Below the pieces are notes generated by a model. It ran no database searches. It was not told where the DNA came from and saw only the letters and a program-made list of their open reading frames with translations. A DNA stretch of 64,000 bases, taken from NCBI GenBank assembly GCA_036675345.1, contig JAKFFE010000018.1:186001-250000 (forward strand), in the 5' to 3' direction. Positions 1-7,256 of the stretch are shown here, in pieces (the stretch's first letter is position 1; each line of letters begins with the position of its first letter). A program made the position numbers and the translations under genes. Source of the DNA: JALYOC01 sp036675345. Its GTDB lineage: Bacteria > Myxococcota > Myxococcia > Myxococcales > Myxococcaceae.

Positions 1-38
1 TGCTGACATCGCACCCGCTCAATGAAAGGGGGCGACGC

Positions 39-959
39 ATGGGGGATGCGGCGTGGAAGGCGGTGGAGGCGATGGCAGCCCGGGAGTCTGGACTGGTCAC
101 CCGCGAGCAGGTGTTGGCAGCGGGGATTCGGGGCAAGGTCCTGGAGCGGTGGCTCCGGGAAGGAACGCTGACGGCAATCCACCGGGGGATGTATCGGGTG
201 CGGGTGGCAGTTGATTCAGGCGACCGTGAGCATCGTGCTGCCCTGCTGCTCGTCGGCCCCGGATCGGTGCTCTCCCACCGCACCGCCGCCAAGGTGCACC
301 GGCTGTGGGGGATTGACGGTTTCCCGCTGGAGGTCACCGTCCCGCGCCGCACCCTGATTGTGGTTCCTGGATTGACCATCCACCGGGCCCTGCTCTCCGC
401 CGAGGATCAAACCGAGGTTGCAGGCCTGCCGGTCACCAGTGTGCGGCGGACCCTCTGGGATCTGGCCCCGCAGGTGGACATGGTCACCCTGGCGGCGCTG
501 TTTGAAGCGGCGCGCAAGAAGGACCGGAACCTGGTGGCCTCAACCCAGGAGGCGTTGAAGACGAAGAAGCACCAGCTCCCACCCCCGGTGAGCCAGGCCA
601 TCGAGCTGATCATCCGGGACTGCGAGTCGCGGGAACGGCCTTTCGATAGCCACTTCGAGGTCGCCTTCTGGCACCGCTGGCTGTTCAACGGACTGGACCG
701 GCCGGTGCCGCAGTTGAAGTTGAGGGACCGCGCGGGAAACATGTACATCGACTTCGCCTTCCCCGACGAGAAGGTGGCAGTGGAGACCCAGGGCTACGAG
801 CTGCGGGGCACTCGAGGTTCATTTGACCAGGACGCGTCAAGGACCCTTCGGCTGGGCCCCCTGGGGTGGCAGGTCATCCCGGTGACCAAGACCATGTTCC
901 GGGAGGCCTTCCCGGCAATGGTGGACCAGATCGAGGGCACCCGGAAGCTGCGTCGTTAG
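39..959 (+). CDS. AbiEi-type antitoxin-like protein with C-terminal DUF559-like nuclease fold
   Basis: 306 aa. The N-terminal part (about residues 15-60, with VTREQVLAAG) reads like the winged-helix domain of AbiEi-type (type IV toxin-antitoxin) antitoxin proteins. The middle carries the usual SHRTAAKVHRLWG stretch. The C-terminal third looks like the DUF559/Vsr-type nuclease fold, with Asp238 in YIDFAF and Glu249 in VAVETQG; the family usually has E-x-D-G here. Proteins of this two-domain form are common in Actinobacteria and usually stand alone without a recognisable toxin, as here. A GGGGG ribosome-binding site lies just before the ATG. Codon use seems a little less GC-rich than in the genes around it, which would fit horizontal acquisition. 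Whether it acts as antitoxin, nuclease or regulator cannot be told. Confidence 0.6.
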   Translation: MGDAAWKAVEAMAARESGLVTREQVLAAGIRGKVLERWLREGTLTAIHRGMYRVRVAVDSGDREHRAALLLVGPGSVLSHRTAAKVHRLWGIDGFPLEVTVPRRTLIVVPGLTIHRALLSAEDQTEVAGLPVTSVRRTLWDLAPQVDMVTLAALFEAARKKDRNLVASTQEALKTKKHQLPPPVSQAIELIIRDCESRERPFDSHFEVAFWHRWLFNGLDRPVPQLKLRDRAGNMYIDFAFPDEKVAVETQGYELRGTRGSFDQDASRTLRLGPLGWQVIPVTKTMFREAFPAMVDQIEGTRKLRR

Positions 960-1185
960 CGGGAGCGGCTCAAGGCCCTCTGCTACCAGTCCACCACCTT
1001 GTGTGGGGTGGCCGAGGGGAGAGGAGTGGCTCCGCAAGAGCTGGTTTCCGGATCCCTCGGCCGGGAGAGCCACCTGGGGGCGCCGAACCAGCCGCAGTTG
1101 GGGAGAGAGGGTCCCCTCCACCAGCACCCGGGGGAGCAGGCCGGACTCGATGCGGGCGATCCGCGCCTCCTCGAGGCGCCTCTCG

Positions 1186-1217
1186 GGGAGAAGTGGCTCA
1201 AATGTTCAAGTTCTCCC
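1186..1217. repeat. Hairpin repeat element, copy 1
   Basis: Inverted repeat GGGAGAA (1186-1192) / TTCTCCC (1211-1217) around a conserved centre that begins GTGGCTC and contains TGTTCAAG. It belongs to the same family as 1239-1270, 3255-3288 and 3309-3340. Confidence 0.7.
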
Positions 1218-1238
1218 GACCAAGACGGTCGGCTGCGC

Positions 1239-1270
1239 GGGAGAAGCGGCTCATATGATCAACTTCTCCC
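1239..1270. repeat. Hairpin repeat element, copy 2
   Basis: GGGAGAAG (1239-1246) / CTTCTCCC (1263-1270), an 8-bp perfect stem around GCGGCTCATATGATCAA-like sequence. Its start lies 53 bp after the start of copy 1. The other pair of copies is spaced 54 bp apart. Confidence 0.7.
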
Positions 1271-1306
1271 CAGCAGCGCCGGCCTTCCCTGGACGAGGCG
1301 CTCGCC

Positions 1307-1543
1307 CGTGCTGCTGCCCTTTCGAAGGCTGGGTCTTGGGTGAGGGTCGGTTCCCGGTAGCGAGCTGCAGCGTGCTGCTTTCCTTTCGAAGGCTGGGTCT
1401 TGGGTGAGGGTCGGCTCCCGGCAACGAGCTGCGGCGTTTCTGCTTTCGTTTCAAGGGTTGGGTGATGGCTGGCGATGGGCGTCCGAATGCTGGTGCGTGC
1501 TGCTGGATCTTCGGTGATGGCCGGCTCCGGGCGTCCGCATGAA
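1307..1543. repeat. Degenerate 64-bp tandem repeat
   Basis: Units begin at 1307, 1371, 1435 and about 1497, each opening with CGTGCTGCT or CGTTTCTGCT. Units 1 and 2 are nearly identical and share TTTCGAAGGCTGGGTCTTGG. Units 3 and 4 are shorter and more diverged. The array ends just upstream of the GH79 gene. Confidence 0.75.
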
Positions 1544-1592
1544 CCCGAGGTGGGTTCCCGCCAATGGGCTGGAGCCGTGCTTGGATGCGGTC

Positions 1593-3113
1593 ATGAGGAG
1601 CCGGATCGTTGCTGGGAGTCGGGCGTGGACCCTCGGGCTGCTGCTGACCTGGCTGGGCTGCGCGACCGTCCCCCACTCTGGCACTGCGGCGGTGGTGGTG
1701 GTGGACCCGCGGGTGGTGGCCCAGGTGCGCCCGGAGTTCCTCTCCGTCTCGTTGGACATCTCCCAGGTGGTGGGCGGGCGTTTCTGGGGGGCGGGCGGAG
1801 GCGTGGAGCTGGGTGCCGGAGAGACCCCGGTGTCCGCCTTCGACTTCCAGCGTCCGGAGCTGTTGGAGCGGGCCCGGGCGCTGGCCCCGGCCTATCTGCG
1901 GATTGGGGGCACCGAGGCGGATACCACCTGGTACGCGCTGGACGCTCCCCCGCCCTCTCCGCTCCCACCCCACTTCACCGCGGTCCTCACCGCCGAGCGC
2001 TGGGCGGCGCTGGTCCGTTTCTCCACTGCGGCGCGGATGCCGCTGTTGTTCACCCTCGCTGCCGGGCCCGGAGTTCGGGGGAGCCGGGGGGAGTGGCTGG
2101 AGGCACAGGCCTCCGGGTTGTTGAGGCACGCTCAGCGCAGACAGGACCCGGTGGTGCTGTGGGAGCTGGGCAACGAGGTCAACGCCTTCCCCGTGATGCA
2201 CGGGCCGGCGGGCCGGATCTCCGGCCGGGAGTACGCGCGCGATCTGCAGACTGCGCGTGAGCTGGTGGAGACGCACTTCCCGCAGGCGGCACTGGCGGGG
2301 CCGACCAGCGCCTACTGGCCAGTGATTGGCGAGCCCTTCCCGGTGCTGCGTTCCACCCTTCGCCATGCCCGCGGCGCGCTGGGCGTGGTCAGTTGGCACT
2401 ACTACCCACAGCAGTCCCGGCGCTGCCCGGTGGCGGTCCGTCGCGCCGGGTTGGAGGTGATGCTCCAGCCCGATCACCTGGCGGAAGTCGACCGCTGGGC
2501 CACACAGGTGGAGCAGGCAAAAGACCGCTTCGAGCCCGGCGCCGAGCTGTGGATGACCGAGACCGGCAACGCCCAGTGTGGAGGTGAACCGGGCGTCTCC
2601 AGCCGCTTCGTCTCCTCCCTGTGGTGGATGGACCAGTTGGGTCGGCTGGCGCGGCGGAATCACCAGGTGGTGGTCCGTCAGACCCTGGTGGGCAGCGACT
2701 ACGGCCTGCTCGACCCCGAGACCCTGAGGCCCCGGCCCGACTACCACGCCTCGATTCTCTGGAAGCAGCACATGGGAACCCGGGTGCTGGGGGCCCGCAG
2801 CTCCTCGCCGCAGGTGACTGCCTATGCGCACTGCGCTCCGCCACTGGACGGGCGGGCCTCGCTGCTGCTGATCAACGTGGGACCTACGCCCGCCCAAATC
2901 ACGGTGGAAGGTGCCACCGGAGCGGAGTTGACCGTGGCCAGCGCCAGCGGGCTGGACTCGGAGGAGGTGATCCTCAGCCACGCGGCGCCGGGGACAAGCG
3001 TCTTCATGCGAGGAACTTCCGACTGGACGCTCCCTCCCCACTCTTACGCCTTCCTGCGACTGGACAACCACCTGCGCCACTGCGTCGCAGTGGCTTCCCC
3101 GCCGGAGCCTTGA
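1593..3113 (+). CDS. Glycoside hydrolase family 79 (heparanase-like) lipoprotein
   Basis: 506 aa from the ATG at 1593, chosen because it opens a lipoprotein signal (charged start, hydrophobic run, lipobox LTWLGC). An in-frame ATG at 1539 would bury that signal. The body matches the GH79/heparanase clan-A TIM barrel: LRIGGTEAD near residue 102, the acid/base glutamate in WELGNEVN (Glu195), and the nucleophile in WMTETGNAQCGG (Glu323). A C-terminal beta domain follows, as is usual in the family. Known family members cleave beta-glucuronides or related glycans; the substrate here cannot be inferred. It is probably anchored to the outer membrane or exposed on the surface. It stands alone between two repeat-rich spacers, with no sugar-uptake genes next to it, and no strong ribosome-binding site is visible. 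Confidence 0.8.
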   Translation: MRSRIVAGSRAWTLGLLLTWLGCATVPHSGTAAVVVVDPRVVAQVRPEFLSVSLDISQVVGGRFWGAGGGVELGAGETPVSAFDFQRPELLERARALAPAYLRIGGTEADTTWYALDAPPPSPLPPHFTAVLTAERWAALVRFSTAARMPLLFTLAAGPGVRGSRGEWLEAQASGLLRHAQRRQDPVVLWELGNEVNAFPVMHGPAGRISGREYARDLQTARELVETHFPQAALAGPTSAYWPVIGEPFPVLRSTLRHARGALGVVSWHYYPQQSRRCPVAVRRAGLEVMLQPDHLAEVDRWATQVEQAKDRFEPGAELWMTETGNAQCGGEPGVSSRFVSSLWWMDQLGRLARRNHQVVVRQTLVGSDYGLLDPETLRPRPDYHASILWKQHMGTRVLGARSSSPQVTAYAHCAPPLDGRASLLLINVGPTPAQITVEGATGAELTVASASGLDSEEVILSHAAPGTSVFMRGTSDWTLPPHSYAFLRLDNHLRHCVAVASPPEP

Positions 3114-3254
3114 GCAAGGCTGCTCCGCTGGCTCCTGGGCTGCCCCAGAGAGGAGGGAAGTGGCCCATCCGATTCCGGCAGGGTGAGTGGCGCGATCCTG
3201 GTCAGCGAGCGGATCGGGAACCCAGGCCCGGGGGGCATATGAGGCCCCCCCCGA

Positions 3255-3288
3255 GGGAAGAAGTGGCTCATCGGATCCGGTTCTTCCC
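3255..3288. repeat. Hairpin repeat element, copy 3 (stem covaries)
   Basis: GGGAAGAA (3255-3262) / TTCTTCCC (3281-3288). Relative to the other copies each arm has gained one base, in a matching way, so pairing is kept. The centre is GTGGCTCATCGGATCCGG. Confidence 0.75.
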
Positions 3289-3308
3289 AGCGAAACAGCG
3301 CCCCGCGC

Positions 3309-3340
3309 GGGAGAAGTGGCTCCCTGGATCCGGTTCTCCC
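3309..3340. repeat. Hairpin repeat element, copy 4
   Basis: GGGAGAA (3309-3315) / TTCTCCC (3334-3340) with centre GTGGCTCCCTGGATCCGG. It starts 54 bp after copy 3. Confidence 0.75.
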
Positions 3341-3370
3341 CAGCGGTAGCCCAGGGACGGGACGGACCGT

Positions 3371-3829
3371 TCATCGCTGCGCAGGAGCCCGCGCGGACTC
3401 CAGCAACTGCTTGAGGCGGGCCAGGTCCTTGCGATTCTCCCGGCGCATCGCCTGGGCCATGAACGGGGCGAACAGACGGGAGAACCCGGTGGGCTGGCCC
3501 CGGTTCCGCAGGGTCATCCGGGTGGAGGTGGGTCCGGTCGCCTCCCAGCGGTAGGAGGTCTCCATCGGGAACGGCCCCTCGCGGGTGCGCATCACCAGCC
3601 GCTCGTCGGGGACGAACTCGGAGACCTCGTAGGTGTAGGCGATCCGCTGACCGAGGAACTGCGCCACGAACGCGATCTGGGAGCCCACCTTCACCGGGGG
3701 CGGGGTCTTCCACTCCACGCTCCGGATGTTCACGTACCAGCGGGGAACGTTGGAGGGATCGGCGGCGAAGGCTGCGACCTCGCGGAGGGGACGGAGGATC
3801 TCGGTCTGGGTGACCACATCCACGGGCAT
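3371..3829 (-). CDS. SRPBCC-family protein (polyketide cyclase/dehydrase-like)
   Basis: 152 aa from the ATG at 3829 (MPVDVVTQTEI). The frame is open further upstream, but that part has no family similarity and overlaps the divergent gene's leader. The pattern is typical of the START/Bet v1-like SRPBCC fold: an opening beta strand, then RPLREVAAFAADPSNVPRWY, a later TYEVSEFVPDERLVMR, a METSYRWEATGPTSTRM strand pair, and a long C-terminal helix with MRRENRKDLARLKQLLE. Such proteins bind hydrophobic ligands; the ligand is unknown here. The gene is transcribed divergently from the PEGA-like gene at 3971. Confidence 0.75.
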   Translation of the reverse strand: MPVDVVTQTEILRPLREVAAFAADPSNVPRWYVNIRSVEWKTPPPVKVGSQIAFVAQFLGQRIAYTYEVSEFVPDERLVMRTREGPFPMETSYRWEATGPTSTRMTLRNRGQPTGFSRLFAPFMAQAMRRENRKDLARLKQLLESARAPAQR

Positions 3830-3970
3830 CGGGGCAGTCTGCTCAGGGCGCAGGGAGGATGGAAGCCAGGGCGCCCGCGAGTGTGCTCCACCCGCCCAGC
3901 GCGGCCGACGGTTGTGCTTGCCGACCACCGCGGCCCATCATCCGGACGTCGGCCGGTCCGAGGGGGTCTC

Positions 3971-4357
3971 ATGAAGTGGTGGACGGCAATCCTGGTGGTG
4001 GCTCTGGCCGTCGGCTCGCTGGCGGTGGCGGGGCCTCCCCGGAAGCGCAGCGGCAAGCCGGACGCGGGCCAGCCGATCCCCAGCACCGCCTCGCGGCCGC
4101 CTTCGACCTCGTCCGGCGGTACCCAGCGGAAGGTCAAGGCCTTCAAGTTCGGAACCCTGGAGATCAAGGTCCAGGAGGGGGTTCAGGTGTGGGTGGATGA
4201 CCGCGACCGGGGCAAGGCCCCCCTGGCCCCGATCAAGCTCCTGGAGGGCAGCCACCGGGTGCGATTCGTCCACCCGGCGCTGGGACTGGACGAGACGCAG
4301 ACGGTCGAGATCCGCGCCGGCCAGCTCTCCTCGCTGGAGGTCAGCTTCGAGACGTGA
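3971..4357 (+). CDS. Secreted PEGA-like domain protein
   Basis: 128 aa from the ATG at 3971, preceded by GAGGGGG. It starts with MKWW and an Ala/Val-rich signal sequence, followed by a Pro/Ser/Thr linker. The last about 65 residues form a PEGA-like beta domain (VQVWVDDRDRGKAPLAPIKL, then GSHRVRFVHP). PEGA domains are short surface or periplasmic beta modules abundant in myxobacteria, usually with no catalysis. It converges on pfkA with a 12-bp gap. The function is unknown. Confidence 0.65.
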   Translation: MKWWTAILVVALAVGSLAVAGPPRKRSGKPDAGQPIPSTASRPPSTSSGGTQRKVKAFKFGTLEIKVQEGVQVWVDDRDRGKAPLAPIKLLEGSHRVRFVHPALGLDETQTVEIRAGQLSSLEVSFET

Positions 4358-4369
4358 TCTGCCCCGCGC

Positions 4370-5437
4370 TCACAGGGAAAGCACCCCCTGCACCTTCTGC
4401 ATCATGTGCACGCGGCGCTTGGTGACGGGGCTGGAGCCATCGATCAGTGATTCGGTCTCACGCAGGACCTGCTCCAGCGGGAAGCGGAAGGTCATCGGGT
4501 CCCCGGTGGGGATTCCTCCCGGGATCGGCGGCTGCCAGCCGATCATCTGATCAGTCTCTCCGTTGAGCAGCGCGTCCACGGCGGCCAGCCCCATCCGACT
4601 GGAGACCATCCGGTCCTGGAACGAAGGGTTCCCCCCGCGGACCACGTGACCCAGCACGGTCGCGCGGATGTCCACTCCCGGCAGGACCTCCTCCGTCCGC
4701 CGGACCAGCCGGGTGCAAGGCATCTCCACCCCTTCCGCCTTGATGATCAGCACCCGCCGCTTGGAGCGCTTGGCGAAGCTGGTGCGGATCAGCTCCGCCA
4801 CTGCCCCCACCAGCTGCTCCTCGGAGCGGCCGTCTTCGCGAAACAGCACCGCGTCCGCGCCCACCGCCACCCCGCTGGCCATCGCCAGGTAGCCGCACTG
4901 CCGTCCCATCACCTCCACCACGAACGCCCGCCGGTGCGCGCGGGCGGTGTCCGAGATCCGGTCGCACGCCTCGACGATTGTGTTCAGCGCGGTGTCCACC
5001 CCGATGGCGGTTCCCGAGCATCCGATGTCGTTGTCGATCGACGCGGGCAGCCCCATCACCCGGATCCCGTGCTCCTGGGCCAGGACGTGCGCGCCGGTCA
5101 GCGACCCGTTGCCTCCGATCACCACCAGGCCGTCGAAGCCCTCCAGACTGCGCGCCGCCCTGGCCCGCCCCTCCTTCTCGCGGAACCGCGCCGACCGCGC
5201 CGACCCCAGCACCGTGCCGCCGGTTCCCCCCAGGAAGTCCAGCTCCGGATCCGGAAGCACCTCCCCCTCATGGAGGTGGGTCAGCTCGCGGAACCGGTTG
5301 TCGATCAACCCCTCGTAACCCTCCAGGGAGCCGAACACCTGGATCCCGCGCGCCGCGCTGACCTTGGTGATCGCCCTCAAGGCAGCATTCATCCCCGGCG
5401 AGTCTCCGCCCGACGTCACCACCGCGATCTTCTTCAT
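4370..5437 (-). CDS. pfkA: 6-phosphofructokinase
   Basis: 355 aa, somewhat longer than the 320-aa E. coli enzyme. It phosphorylates fructose 6-phosphate to the 1,6-bisphosphate, the committed step of glycolysis, in the cytoplasm. Visible motifs are TSGGDSPGMNAALRA (residues 8-22), the catalytic-base segment SIDND (Asp135, equivalent to E. coli Asp127), and EVMGRQCGYLA. The phosphate-donor loop reads GGNGS (Asn110) where ATP-dependent enzymes normally have GGDGS. The loop is not the GGDD form of PPi-dependent enzymes either, so the donor is best left open. The start is supported by GGGAGG seven bases upstream of the ATG. Confidence 0.88.
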   Translation of the reverse strand: MKKIAVVTSGGDSPGMNAALRAITKVSAARGIQVFGSLEGYEGLIDNRFRELTHLHEGEVLPDPELDFLGGTGGTVLGSARSARFREKEGRARAARSLEGFDGLVVIGGNGSLTGAHVLAQEHGIRVMGLPASIDNDIGCSGTAIGVDTALNTIVEACDRISDTARAHRRAFVVEVMGRQCGYLAMASGVAVGADAVLFREDGRSEEQLVGAVAELIRTSFAKRSKRRVLIIKAEGVEMPCTRLVRRTEEVLPGVDIRATVLGHVVRGGNPSFQDRMVSSRMGLAAVDALLNGETDQMIGWQPPIPGGIPTGDPMTFRFPLEQVLRETESLIDGSSPVTKRRVHMMQKVQGVLSL

Positions 5438-5582
5438 GTGCGCCCTCCCGGTGGGAGAGCCTGGGTCATCTTCGAGGTGCGCGGCAAGCGTCCCGGACGC
5501 GCCCCAACGGCGGGTCCGAGGTCAACAGACCGGGGCGACAAAACCCGGCACGGGGGCGGGGCGTGGTTTAAGGCCCGGGTCC

Positions 5583-7256
5583 ATGGAACCGGTTCCGCCC
5601 CTCCCGGAGTTCCCCGCCGGGGTCTCCAGCTCGCCTGCCCCCGGGGAGATGCTGCGCGCCCACCGTCGGGCGGCGCGGATCGCCATCCCCGGCCTGGTGC
5701 TGCTGTGGGTGGTGGCGCTGGTCAGCCCGCTGTTGGCCTACCGTTCGGATCTGCGCAACGCCGAGGAGGAGCTGGTGGCCCATCTGGCGGACCGGGCGGT
5801 GCTCCAGGCGCAGGCGCTGGGCGCCCACCTGGAGCTGCTGCGGGCCGAGCTGCAGCGGCTGGCCGAACACCCGGCGCTCACCCCTCCCGACGGGCTGTCC
5901 CCCGCGGAGCTGGCGCTGCTGGGCGGGGCGTTCGAACACTCGCCGCTGTTCTCCGGCGGGGTGGCCCTGCTCTCCGTCTCCGGAGAGCGGGTGTGGAGCG
6001 AGCCGCGCAAGATGGACCTGGGCCGCAGCGAACTGGCCAACCGCCGCTGGTTCCGCCGCGCCCTGGGCGAGCGCACCGCCACGGTGGATCTGCTGGAGAA
6101 CGGCGACCAGGGGCTGGTGGTGGTGGTGGTCCCGGTGGTGAGGCCAGAGGGGGTGACCGGCCTTCTGGTGGGCGAGCTGGTCACCGCCACCCAGGTCCTC
6201 CCCGGCGCCCGCAGCTTCGACGAGACGGTGGTGGTGCTGGTGGACTCCGAGGGCCGGGTGCTGCTGCCGGCCCGCACCCCGGTGGAGTCGATCAGCCCCC
6301 AGATGGCCACCCGGCTGCGCTCGCTGGTGAGGAGCCCCGGCCCGCTCACCCTGGGGGAACTGAAGCTGTTCGGAGCCGCCGCGCCGGTCGGCAGCAGCGG
6401 GCTGCTGCTGGCGATCCTGGAGGACGAGGCGCGGGATCGCAGCCGGCTCACCGCCCGCTACCTGGGCCAGCTGGGCTTCCACGTGGCGCTGCTGGTGGGG
6501 GTGATGTTCCTGTTCACCCTGCTGTTGCGGTGGTCCTACCGTTCGCTGCTGGCGGCCGAGGAGCGCCTGCGCCGACAGGAGACGATGGCCGCGCTGGGCA
6601 CCGCCTCCTCGCTGATCGCCCACGAGGTGAAGAACGCGCTCAACGGGATGCAGGCCGCGCTGTCCATGCTGCGCCCCACCGGGGCCGCGGGCGAGCTGCC
6701 GGTGGAGGCGCTGCGCTCGCAGGTCAAGCGGCTGGGACACCTGGCCCGGTCGCTGCTGTCCTTTGCCTCGCCGCGCACTGCCCACTACCGCCGCTGCGAG
6801 CTGCGGCTGCTGGTGGAGGAGGCGATCCAGGCGGTGCGGATGATCCCCGACGCCACCGACGTGAACGTGGAGACCTCGCTGCAGTCGGGGATCCACGTCC
6901 GGGGAGATCCGGCCCTGCTGGTCTCGGCGATCGACAACCTGGTCCGCAACGCGGTGGAGGCGGGCGCGGTGGCCCGGGACACCGGCCAGCAGGCCACCCC
7001 CTGGGTGGCGGTGCGGTTGTTCCCGGAGGGGGAGGAGGCGGTGCTGGTGGTGGAGGACAACGCCGGCGGGGTCCCGACTGCGTTCGAGCCCCGGCTGTGG
7101 GAACCTTTCGCGGTGGGTCGCGCCAAGGGAATCGGACTGGGCCTGCCGATGGTGCGCACCGCGGTGCAGGCACACTCGGGCACGGTGGACTACCGGCGGA
7201 TCCCGGGAGGCAGCCGGTTCATGGTGCGGCTGCCGTTGGAGAGGAGTTCGGGATGA
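5583..7256 (+). CDS. Membrane sensor histidine kinase
   Basis: 557 aa from the ATG at 5583. A first membrane segment (about residues 33-55) and a second (about 297-320) enclose a periplasmic region of about 240 residues with a Cache-like pattern (NRRWFRRAL, then a GVTGLLVGELV strand). The kinase core follows: the H-box SLIAHEVKNALNG with phospho-acceptor His347, the N-box DNLVRNAVEAG, and G boxes VEDNAGGVP and KGIGLGLPMV. The stop overlaps the start of the NtrC-type regulator by ATGA, so the two form a pair. The signal sensed is unknown. The frame is open upstream of 5583, but that part is the antisense shadow of pfkA. Confidence 0.9.
   Translation: MEPVPPLPEFPAGVSSSPAPGEMLRAHRRAARIAIPGLVLLWVVALVSPLLAYRSDLRNAEEELVAHLADRAVLQAQALGAHLELLRAELQRLAEHPALTPPDGLSPAELALLGGAFEHSPLFSGGVALLSVSGERVWSEPRKMDLGRSELANRRWFRRALGERTATVDLLENGDQGLVVVVVPVVRPEGVTGLLVGELVTATQVLPGARSFDETVVVLVDSEGRVLLPARTPVESISPQMATRLRSLVRSPGPLTLGELKLFGAAAPVGSSGLLLAILEDEARDRSRLTARYLGQLGFHVALLVGVMFLFTLLLRWSYRSLLAAEERLRRQETMAALGTASSLIAHEVKNALNGMQAALSMLRPTGAAGELPVEALRSQVKRLGHLARSLLSFASPRTAHYRRCELRLLVEEAIQAVRMIPDATDVNVETSLQSGIHVRGDPALLVSAIDNLVRNAVEAGAVARDTGQQATPWVAVRLFPEGEEAVLVVEDNAGGVPTAFEPRLWEPFAVGRAKGIGLGLPMVRTAVQAHSGTVDYRRIPGGSRFMVRLPLERSSG

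Larger units (their letters stand above)
960..1592. other. Repeat-rich intergenic region
   Basis: No convincing gene on either strand. It contains degenerate and intact copies of a small hairpin element (intact at 1186-1217 and 1239-1270; decayed matches near 959-990 and 1014-1060) and a decaying 64-bp tandem repeat (1307-1543). Short frames here lack ribosome-binding sites and family motifs. Confidence 0.7.
3114..3370. other. Intergenic region with hairpin elements
   Basis: Holds two intact copies of the hairpin family, a decayed copy at about 3155-3178 (GGGAAGTGGCCCATCCGATT), and a separate GC-rich hairpin, GGGGGGC / GCCCCCC, around ATATGAG near 3233-3252. No gene is seen. The GC hairpin could serve as a factor-dependent terminator, but it has no T-tract. 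Confidence 0.6.

Noticed and set aside
1110..1172. Minus-strand peptide resembling the start of a serine hydrolase (EEARIARIESGLLPRVLVEG)
   Set aside because: Only about 20 residues look right and the following residues do not continue the beta-lactamase fold. It could be a gene remnant, but it is too short to call.
1251..3713. Long open frame (820 codons) on the minus strand across the GH79 gene
   Set aside because: It is the antisense shadow of a gene with intact family motifs. Its own protein is Arg/Pro/Gly/His-rich with no recognisable domain, as expected for a GC-rich wrong frame.
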